DNA from: Deltaproteobacteria bacterium
Lineage (GTDB): Bacteria > Desulfobacterota > Desulfobacteria > Desulfobacterales > JAFDCJ01
Assembly: GCA_024277475.1 (NCBI GenBank)
Contig: JAJRVC010000652.1
Location: 1-5,456, forward strand
Reading direction: 5' to 3'
DNA length: 5,456 bases
Both the position numbers and the translations under genes were made by a program. A model generated the notes under the pieces. The model was given only the letters and a program-made list of their open reading frames with translations. It did no database searches and was not told where the DNA came from. Positions 1-4,013 of the stretch are shown here, piece after piece (the stretch's first letter is position 1; each line of letters starts with the position of its first letter).

Positions 1-383
1 ATAAAATCCGTGGAACCGTCATTGATGGTAAGATTCAGTTGCTCGTTGGTGTAGGCCACTGCCACCGTAACATCCGGCAAGGCTTCACCGTTTGGTGCCG
101 TTACCTTGAAAGTCCCCGCATTGGTCGCGACAGCTATGCATTCAAGCACATAGGTACCGACTTGCACATCATCACCGCCGGTAACACCGGTGCAGGTGCC
201 GTCTCCGGTGTTGCCGGCATCAGCCGCCCCGGTGGTCGGTGTTGTGTGATTGATTTTGCCCACCACGGCCCCCAACGAAAGATTTTCTCCGGAAAGCACA
301 ACAACGCCTTCCCTCGAAAAATAATTGTCCTGCTCCCATTTCAGAAGATCGTTTAAACGATCGCTTTCTGTTTGATTTGCCAT
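1..383 (-). CDS. Head decoration protein, lambda gpD family (3' end missing at left edge)
   Basis: This gene encodes a capsid-stabilising protein that, in the lambda gpD family, binds as trimers on the expanded head shell. The 127 visible residues begin MANQTESDRLNDLLKWEQDNY. Residues about 20-46 (YFSREGVVVLSGENLSLGAV then VGKIN) match the family's N-terminal pattern of a strand followed by an L-x-x-G-x-V-x-G-K turn. From about residue 50 the chain is rich in Gly, Thr and Val (GAADAGNTGDGT, then GTYVLECIAVATNAGTF and NDGSTDF). That resembles the extra beta domain inserted in some phage decoration proteins, so the usual C-terminal Ala-rich segment should lie beyond the edge. The start is ATG at 383, 7 nt after GGGGAGA at 391-397. 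It lies 90 nt downstream of the protease/scaffold gene, the position of lambda D after C. Family assignment is from remembered patterns and could not be searched; the fold of the insert is inference. Confidence 0.82.
   Translation of the reverse strand, partial: MANQTESDRLNDLLKWEQDNYFSREGVVVLSGENLSLGAVVGKINHTTPTTGAADAGNTGDGTCTGVTGGDDVQVGTYVLECIAVATNAGTFKVTAPNGEALPDVTVAVAYTNEQLNLTINDGSTDF
342..370. repeat. Perfect 16-bp palindrome with flanking arms, inside gpD-like gene
   Basis: GATCGTTTAAACGATC at 347-362 is a perfect palindrome. Outer arms CAGAA (342-346) and TTCTG (366-370) are also complementary, with a 3-nt bulge at 363-365. It covers about codons 5-14 of the decoration protein, just after its start codon. 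In mRNA it could fold as a 6-bp stem with a 4-nt loop, extended past the bulge by 5 bp. Its role is unknown: it may be a 5'-proximal mRNA hairpin, a protein-binding site or chance. Confidence 0.6.
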
Positions 384-390
384 TTTTCCA

Positions 391-397
391 TCTCCCC
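391..397 (-). promoter_or_regulatory. Ribosome binding site of the decoration protein gene
   Basis: The sense-strand sequence GGGGAGA is followed by 7 nt and then ATG at 383. It decides between that ATG and an out-of-frame ATG at 391, which overlaps the site itself. A strong site suits a decoration protein, which is needed in hundreds of copies per head. Confidence 0.75.
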
Positions 398-400
398 AAA

Positions 401-440
401 TATTTAATTAGGTTATTTGATTAGGTTATTTGATTAAGTT
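401..440. repeat. 13-bp tandem direct repeat in the spacer before the gpD-like gene
   Basis: The unit TTAGGTTATTTGA occurs perfectly at 408-420 and 421-433. A diverged partial copy precedes it (TATTTAA, 401-407) and another follows it (TTAAGTT, 434-440). On the sense strand of the operon this gives repeated TCAAATAACCTAA shortly upstream of the decoration gene's ribosome binding site. No hairpin or T-run terminator is visible in the spacer 384-473. Function is unknown; replication slippage or a repeated regulator-binding site are both possible. Confidence 0.75.
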
Positions 441-473
441 AAAATTTGTTTGGCTTTATCGCTGCCTGTTACT

Positions 474-935
474 TTATTGTTTTTTCGCCAGGTTTTCCTG
501 TGCCCGCCGCTGGGCATCTGCTAACAGAACATCAGGCTCGGCAACAGATGTTGCGCTCACAGTTGAGGCAATTTCAACTTTGCTGCTTTGATCCGCTTTG
601 GCAGCCACCACTTTTTTGCGGACTTCTTCGATGGGCGTTTCAGCCTTCATAAGATCGGCTGCCATCTCCGGTGTGCCGGCCAACTGACAGATCTGGGCAA
701 CTTCAACGGCATAATCAATGGCCGTTTGTCGGCCTGATTCTTCACCGGCAGTGTGGCCTGATTTTTCACCTTCGGTTTGTGCAGCCGCAATCAGCTTGTC
801 GATCTCTGCCTGTGCATTTTCAGGTTTCACGATAAAGCCAAGATCGGCCAGCATGGATACCACATCTTCTTTTTTGGCATCATCCGCCAAAAAAGACTCC
901 AGTTTGGATTTTAATTTCGGGATATTTGTCAACAT
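474..935 (-). CDS. Nested in-frame scaffold protein (lambda Nu3-like internal start)
   Basis: An internal ATG at 935, codon 276 of the protease gene and in the same frame, is preceded by a perfect AAGGAG (943-948) with a 7-nt spacer. Initiation there gives a 153-residue protein starting MLTNIPKLKSKLESFL. It is rich in Ala, Glu, Lys and Asp, lacks all protease motifs, and ends in a basic, probably helical tail (LLADAQRRAQENLAKKQ). In lambda, the scaffold Nu3 is likewise produced from a start inside C, in the same frame, and guides assembly of the major capsid protein; Nu3 is 132 residues. The arrangement lets cells make much free scaffold and little protease-scaffold fusion, the fusion being targeted into the procapsid by the shared domain. 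The site is seen in the sequence; its use is inferred. Confidence 0.75.
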   Translation of the reverse strand: MLTNIPKLKSKLESFLADDAKKEDVVSMLADLGFIVKPENAQAEIDKLIAAAQTEGEKSGHTAGEESGRQTAIDYAVEVAQICQLAGTPEMAADLMKAETPIEEVRKKVVAAKADQSSKVEIASTVSATSVAEPDVLLADAQRRAQENLAKKQ

Positions 936-1760
936 GGCATAACTCCTTTCGATAGAATAAGTTTTTAATATTTTCTCCATGGCTTCTTCCCAGGACATAA
1001 CTTCATCCGCCAGTTCGGCATCGAGCGCATCCTGGCCCCGGTAAATTCCGGCTTCTGTTTTTCGCACGGCGTCTACTGGCAGGTCCCGGTTTCTGGCCAC
1101 GGTTTCAACGAATATGTCATAAACCTGATTTACCCTGTTTTGGGCAATCCGGTGGGCTTCCTTGGATAACGGTTCATCCGGATTAAAATCGTTTTTCCGT
1201 TCACCGGCATAAATTGCGGTATATTTCACACCTAATTTTTCATCGTATTTGCTCCAGTCCGAATGCATGGCAATGACCCCGATGGAACCGACATTGCCGG
1301 TGCGGGATAGAAAAATATCATCCGCCGCCGACGCAATCGCGTAGGCCGCCGAATAGGCCGATTCATTGGCAATTGCATAGATGGGCTTTTCTCCCCTGGC
1401 GTTATAAATTTCATCGGCCAGGTCGAATACGCCGGCTACTTCTCCGCCGGGAGAGTCGATATCAAAAACAATCGCTTCAATATCCGCGTTGTTTAAGGCC
1501 GAACGAAAGTTTTCACGGATATCCTGGTAGGTGGACCGGGAATACCAGTTATATCCACGATAACTTAATGCGCCGAGCACGGGAATAACCGCTACCGGGC
1601 TTTTTACAGAATCATTGCCGTCTCCTCGAAAACCCTGCAACAGCGTTTTGATATCTTCCGGATTGGCCGGTGCGGGAGCCTTTATGACAGACATTATTAG
1701 ATCCGCATATGCTTCGGAGATCATCTGGGGCTCATTAAAAATATTTATGAATTTATTCAT
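474..1760 (-). CDS. Prohead (head maturation) protease, S49/SppA-like, with C-terminal scaffold domain (lambda gpC type)
   Basis: The gene encodes a 428-residue serine protease of the ClpP/SppA fold that, in the lambda gpC family, acts inside the procapsid on scaffold and portal before packaging. Visible motifs are an IDSPGGEV turn at 102-108, the nucleophile Ser137 in ESAYSAAY, GNVGSIGV at 155-162, and a probable general-base Lys189 in AGERKNDF. The Ser-Lys spacing of 52 equals that of Bacillus subtilis SppA (Ser147/Lys199). Residues 1 to about 265 form the protease. Residues 276-428 are charged, Ala-rich and probably helical, and are also made separately as a scaffold. The ATG at 1760 is chosen because AGGAG lies 10 nt upstream and because it overlaps the portal stop by 8 nt, which suggests translational coupling. 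An in-frame ATG at 1823 would add 21 residues lying within the portal gene. Family call is confident; the exact cleavage targets are inferred from lambda. Confidence 0.93.
   Translation of the reverse strand: MNKFINIFNEPQMISEAYADLIMSVIKAPAPANPEDIKTLLQGFRGDGNDSVKSPVAVIPVLGALSYRGYNWYSRSTYQDIRENFRSALNNADIEAIVFDIDSPGGEVAGVFDLADEIYNARGEKPIYAIANESAYSAAYAIASAADDIFLSRTGNVGSIGVIAMHSDWSKYDEKLGVKYTAIYAGERKNDFNPDEPLSKEAHRIAQNRVNQVYDIFVETVARNRDLPVDAVRKTEAGIYRGQDALDAELADEVMSWEEAMEKILKTYSIERSYAMLTNIPKLKSKLESFLADDAKKEDVVSMLADLGFIVKPENAQAEIDKLIAAAQTEGEKSGHTAGEESGRQTAIDYAVEVAQICQLAGTPEMAADLMKAETPIEEVRKKVVAAKADQSSKVEIASTVSATSVAEPDVLLADAQRRAQENLAKKQ
869..895. repeat. 10-bp perfect inverted repeat inside the scaffold region
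   Basis: CTTTTTTGGC (869-878) and GCCAAAAAAG (886-895) are perfectly complementary around a 7-nt loop. The repeat falls in codons for SFLADDAKKE, about 40 nt downstream of the nested scaffold start. No T-run follows the 3' arm, so it is not a terminator. It may simply reflect Phe-Leu and Lys-Lys codons. Confidence 0.5.
943..948 (-). promoter_or_regulatory. Internal ribosome binding site for the nested scaffold
   Basis: AAGGAG on the sense strand is placed 7 nt before the ATG at 935. Its bases lie in the codons for Glu-Arg-Ser and use AGG, a rare Arg codon in many bacteria, as expected if the site is kept for initiation rather than for coding. A second ATG at 940 is out of frame and only 2 nt from the site, so it is unlikely to be used. 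Confidence 0.75.
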
Positions 1761-3246
1761 CTTCTTTCGTCTCCTGATATATTCCCGAAACGTTGGTTTT
1801 TCTGGGATCGCTGTCCAGAACAAGACCCAGGCCGTCGGCGCGCTGATTGTCCTGTGCTATTTCATTATCGACATTTTCAACATCTTCTCCCAATTCGGCC
1901 ACCACCTTGGCACGGCTCTTAAACCCGTTTCGCACGGAAATCTGATCGGCCTTTTGATCCTTGAGCGGATCCACCCACTCCCAGCCGTCCAGGCGCCACT
2001 GCACTCTTTGATATTTGCGTGGATTTTTAAAGTAATCAGGAAGCTCCAGGGCGCCCGACAAAACAGCCATGTCCATCCATTTGCGTGCCAGCGGTTTGCA
2101 AAACTGATGTATGATCGTCATGGCGACAATCATTTTGCATAGCCTGCGAAACTGAAGCAATCCTGCTCGGATAGAAGAATAATTAACACCTTCGAGATCT
2201 CCGGTAAGCTGTTCGTAAGTGATCCCGATGCCGCGGGCTACATTGCGCAGTCCCTGTTTCATCCAATCGATATAACTGCCGCTGACATCCTTGGGTTCTG
2301 CGAATTCAACACTCATGCCCGCAGGCAACTTGGGAAAAGTGCCGGGCTCCAGGGCGATAACTTCGTTTCCCTGCAAGTCATCGCTCACCGCTCTCCCGAT
2401 TGGACTCGGAAACACCGCACTGGTAGGGTCCGACATGTTATTTTGAGTAATAAATCCGCCGAACATGGCGGTTGTTTTGCGGCGGACCAACTCAGCGTCC
2501 GAACACTGATCGATATCATGCATGGCAACGATGACGGGTGCCAACCAGGGACGTCCGCGGATCTGGCCGGCACGCAGCGGACGAAAAACATGCATTATTT
2601 CAGCGGCTGGGATTCGATATTTCGTGGTGGTGTCGGCATGTAAGAAGTTTTCTCCGGGGTGATCCCGGTATAGCCAATATGCGGTCCGGCGGTTGATCTT
2701 ATTGAACTCTATCCCCATCCGGATATTATTGCCGTTTTCAGCAATGGTTGAATAGGACTCATCCAGGTGATCCCCTTCAAAAAGCTGGATTTGCAATGGC
2801 ACGATTAATCCATCATCTGGCCGGCGGTACCTGAACCGGCCAAAACATTCACCCCCTTCAATCAAAGTGTGTGCCAAGACGGATTGCTGGCCGTATATAT
2901 CGCAGACTCCATCCGCATCTAATTCATCAACCGAATCCGCCCATAGCTCCTGGATTTGCTGTTTGAGAGCGGCATCGTCTAACTGCCAGCGCGGGGTAAT
3001 ACCCGTGCCGATCATATCGGATACAAAAGAACCGATGGCCCCACTTGCTAGGGAATAGTTACGAACGAGCTGGTGAGAGCGGGCGCGAAGCGCTGCAAGT
3101 GAATCAAACAAGGATGCATTCGGGCCGGATGACGACATACCCCAGGTACCCATTCGGCGACCGTAGGCAGCCCCTTCGAAGCTGCTCATATTTTCCTGCA
3201 TCGGTATTCTGTTTCCATGGCTGTCGACAATTTTAAGATAATGCAA
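1753..3246 (-). CDS. Portal protein, lambda gpB family
   Basis: The 497-residue protein is the ring at one vertex of the head through which DNA enters and leaves, and on which the terminase docks. Its length is usual for the family. Family landmarks in order are FEGAAYGRRMGTW at 23-35, LFEGDHLDE at 155-163, GIEFNKINRRTAYWLYRDHPGE at 178-199, an IPAAEIMHVFRP block at 212-223, GQIRGRPWLAPV at 227-238, and YEQLTGDLEGVNYSSIRAGL at 344-363. DPLKD lies at 426-430. The hallmark is the NYSS-x-R segment in the C-terminal half. The start is a TTG at 3246, 2 nt after the gpW stop, with AAGGGA (3255-3260) 8 nt upstream. Methionines 17 and 20 are possible later starts, but they would drop LKIVDSHGNRIP, which resembles the opening of other portals. 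Its 3' end overlaps the protease gene by 8 nt. Confidence 0.95.
   Translation of the reverse strand: MHYLKIVDSHGNRIPMQENMSSFEGAAYGRRMGTWGMSSSGPNASLFDSLAALRARSHQLVRNYSLASGAIGSFVSDMIGTGITPRWQLDDAALKQQIQELWADSVDELDADGVCDIYGQQSVLAHTLIEGGECFGRFRYRRPDDGLIVPLQIQLFEGDHLDESYSTIAENGNNIRMGIEFNKINRRTAYWLYRDHPGENFLHADTTTKYRIPAAEIMHVFRPLRAGQIRGRPWLAPVIVAMHDIDQCSDAELVRRKTTAMFGGFITQNNMSDPTSAVFPSPIGRAVSDDLQGNEVIALEPGTFPKLPAGMSVEFAEPKDVSGSYIDWMKQGLRNVARGIGITYEQLTGDLEGVNYSSIRAGLLQFRRLCKMIVAMTIIHQFCKPLARKWMDMAVLSGALELPDYFKNPRKYQRVQWRLDGWEWVDPLKDQKADQISVRNGFKSRAKVVAELGEDVENVDNEIAQDNQRADGLGLVLDSDPRKTNVSGIYQETKEDE
1771..1775 (-). promoter_or_regulatory. Ribosome binding site of the protease gene
   Basis: AGGAG on the sense strand lies 10 nt before the ATG at 1760, within the last codons of the portal gene. 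It supports that start over the in-frame ATG at 1823, which lies further inside the portal. Confidence 0.65.
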
Positions 3247-3248
3247 AT

Positions 3249-3470
3249 CTACAGTCCCTTACTGGTGGTGGTCAGCACAAATCCGGTTGCGCCGGAAGCG
3301 GCGTCTATTTCCGATTTGACATCGGCTCGCAGAGCTTTGAGCTCGTTGAGCTGGGCCTGCCCATATTCTATTAATTTGCCGTCAATAGTGACCCGCACGG
3401 CCCGCTTGCCGGTGGCCAGGTCCATGACGGCGGATTCGATGTTGGTAAGATCTGTTTGTGAATAAGCCAT
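3249..3470 (-). CDS. Head-tail joining protein, gpW-like
   Basis: This 73-residue protein begins MAYSQTDLTNIESAVMDL, then ATGKRAVRVTIDGKLIEYGQAQLNELKALRADV. An N-terminal helix, a short beta hairpin built on T-G-K-R-x-V-x-x-x-I-D-G-K-x-I-E-Y and a second helix give the alpha-beta-beta-alpha pattern of lambda gpW (68 residues). gpW binds the portal after packaging to stabilise the filled head and provide the site for gpFII and the tail. It lies directly before the portal gene, as W precedes B in lambda. The ATG at 3470 is the first after an in-frame stop, but no convincing ribosome binding site precedes it. The C-terminal SGATGFVLTTTSKGL is longer than in lambda gpW. Call rests on pattern, size and position. 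Confidence 0.85.
   Translation of the reverse strand: MAYSQTDLTNIESAVMDLATGKRAVRVTIDGKLIEYGQAQLNELKALRADVKSEIDAASGATGFVLTTTSKGL
3255..3260 (-). promoter_or_regulatory. Ribosome binding site of the portal gene (TTG start)
   Basis: AAGGGA on the sense strand lies 8 nt before the TTG at 3246, within the last codons of the gpW-like gene. This placement supports the unusual TTG start and suggests that ribosomes finishing gpW re-initiate on the portal. Confidence 0.5.
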
Positions 3471-3488
3471 TTTGATATTTTGCTTTGG

Positions 3489-3506
3489 ATTAGAATTAGA
3501 ATTAAT
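3489..3506. repeat. 6-bp tandem repeat in gpW leader
   Basis: ATTAGA-ATTAGA-ATTAAT is a triplicate 6-bp unit, the third copy diverged, starting about 19 bp upstream of the gpW start. It gives the AT-rich, Shine-Dalgarno-poor leader of that gene. No function is evident. Confidence 0.5.
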
Positions 3507-3521
3507 TCATCTGCTGGGGAT

Positions 3522-3551
3522 ATTTTAGGATTGGAAAAAGAAGAAAATCAA
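3522..3551 (-). promoter_or_regulatory. Candidate sigma70-type promoter upstream of gpW
   Basis: On the sense strand, TTGATT (3551-3546, 4 of 6 to the -35 consensus) is separated by 18 nt from TAAAAT (3527-3522, 5 of 6 to the -10 consensus). It lies after the terminator at 3684-3639 and about 50 nt before the gpW start, where a promoter would be needed if the terminator works. AT-rich spacers produce such matches by chance, so this is only a candidate. Confidence 0.35.
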
Positions 3552-3560
3552 GTCACGCCT

Positions 3561-3593
3561 GTCGCCTCCTGTCGCCTCCTGTCGCCTCCTGTC
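3561..3593. repeat. Three tandem 10-bp units, each carrying AGGAGG on the sense strand
   Basis: GTCGCCTCCT repeats perfectly at 3561-3570, 3571-3580 and 3581-3590. GTC at 3591-3593 begins a fourth copy, and a degenerate GTCACGCCT sits at 3552-3560. On the operon's sense strand this reads as repeated GACAGGAGGC, giving three perfect AGGAGG motifs at exactly 10-nt spacing. No gene start follows that would use them: the nearest start-like triplet, a GTG, is followed after one codon by a stop. The 10-bp period is close to one turn of DNA, which would suit a protein bound on one face. GC-rich units stand out in an AT-rich spacer. Confidence 0.85.
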
Positions 3594-3638
3594 ACAAAAT
3601 ATTTCACTAAATAAAAAAATATTGGTGAAAAACAGTAT

Positions 3639-3684
3639 AAAAAAACCCGGTTTTGTCCAAAATAAAATTTTAGACAGCACCGGG
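3639..3684 (-). terminator. Strong rho-independent terminator after the HTH gene
   Basis: On the sense strand CCCGGTGCTGTC pairs with GACAAAACCGGG (3684-3673 with 3657-3646), leaving one mismatch and one G-U pair in a 12-bp stem. An inner AAAAT/ATTTT pairing (3659-3663 with 3667-3671) extends it. The hairpin is followed immediately by seven T residues (3645-3639). It begins 23 nt past the stop codon of the HTH gene, so it should end transcripts coming through terminase and the HTH gene. On the plus strand no T-run follows directly, so it appears one-directional. Confidence 0.85.
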
Positions 3685-3707
3685 CATTCAAATTTGCTCT
3701 AAATTTT

Positions 3708-3908
3708 TTAAACAATAACGTCCTGTGGATCAATTTCACGGTCAGAAATAAACGCATTTAATGAAGATTCCGGGATTCTGAGTGCTCTATTGCCTATTTT
3801 AACTGCCTTGAGTGCCCCGGAGTTTATCAAACGATATACATGTCGCTTTGAACATTTCAACTCTCCAGCTACTCGCACTACATATAAATATCGTTCTTTT
3901 TCCGCCAT
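3708..3908 (-). CDS. Small helix-turn-helix DNA-binding protein, excisionase/MerR-like (HTH_17 type)
   Basis: A 66-residue protein beginning MAEKERYLYVVRVAGELKCS. Residues 10-51 form one winged-HTH domain of the excisionase/MerR type: a first helix (RVAGELKCS), a recognition helix (KRHVYRLINSG), a wing (ALKAVKIGNRALRI) and the closing PESSLNAFI helix. Such domains bind DNA and appear in Xis proteins, small regulators and the N-terminus of lambda-type small terminases. The ATG at 3908 has AAAGGGG (3915-3921) 6 nt upstream. The gene lies 105 nt after the terminase stop and ends at a strong terminator, separating it from gpW; lambda has no gene here. It might control late genes through the flanking repeats, or be a passenger. 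It lacks the C-terminal part a small terminase would need, and no integrase is in view. Domain call is confident, role unknown. Confidence 0.85.
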   Translation of the reverse strand: MAEKERYLYVVRVAGELKCSKRHVYRLINSGALKAVKIGNRALRIPESSLNAFISDREIDPQDVIV

Positions 3909-3914
3909 TATTTT

Positions 3915-3921
3915 CCCCTTT
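3915..3921 (-). promoter_or_regulatory. Ribosome binding site of the HTH gene
   Basis: AAAGGGG on the sense strand is followed by 6 nt and ATG at 3908. A second AAGGGG lies just upstream at about 3925-3930, but too far from the start to be used. Confidence 0.65.
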
Positions 3922-3947
3922 AAACCCCTTAAAAATTTAATCTTTAG

Positions 3948-3992
3948 ATATGCATAACGGCCTTTCCCTGGTTAACATGTATAACGCCCTTT
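3948..3992. repeat. 18-bp imperfect direct repeat between terminase and HTH gene
   Basis: ATATGCATAACGGCCTTT (3948-3965) and ACATGTATAACGCCCTTT (3975-3992) match at 15 of 18 positions, with 27 bp between their starts. Each copy contains a 6-bp palindrome at the same place (ATGCAT and ACATGT, offset by one base). The pair lies in the 105-nt non-coding gap just upstream of the HTH gene, where an autoregulating HTH protein might bind. That assignment is inference only. Confidence 0.6.
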
Positions 3993-4013
3993 ATATGTGA
4001 AAATTTTGCCCAT

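Noticed and set aside
39..356. A 105-codon plus-strand open frame at the left edge
   Set aside because: It is antisense to the decoration protein; the Gly/Thr repeats of that protein read backwards give an apparently open frame.
886..896. A-rich GCCAAAAAAG on the minus-strand message as a programmed -1 frameshift site
   Set aside because: The reading phase is GCC AAA AAA GAA, so the A-AAA-AAG heptamer is out of phase, and the frame is open through to the normal scaffold end.
1761..1823. A longer protease starting at the ATG at 1823
   Set aside because: The added 21 residues are inside the portal gene and basic without family resemblance. The ATG at 1760 has AGGAG 10 nt upstream and a compact overlap with the portal stop.
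1615..2142. A 175-codon open frame on the plus strand, the longest on that strand
   Set aside because: It lies wholly antisense to the protease and portal genes, which have clear family motifs, and its translation shows no recognisable domain.
3561..3593. CRISPR-like array
   Set aside because: The 10-bp units are directly abutting with no spacers, too short and too few for a CRISPR.
3639..3684. Terminator acting on the plus strand as well
   Set aside because: No T-run follows the hairpin directly on the plus strand, and there is no plus-strand gene for it to serve.
3548..3757. A 69-codon minus-strand frame running through the terminator and the decamer repeat
   Set aside because: It begins inside the HTH gene in another frame, crosses a strong terminator, and its tail is merely the translated repeat.
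3708..3908. HTH protein as the small terminase subunit
   Set aside because: It has the right kind of DNA-binding domain but lies downstream of the large subunit and is only 66 residues, leaving no room for the large-subunit interaction region; kept as a distant alternative only.
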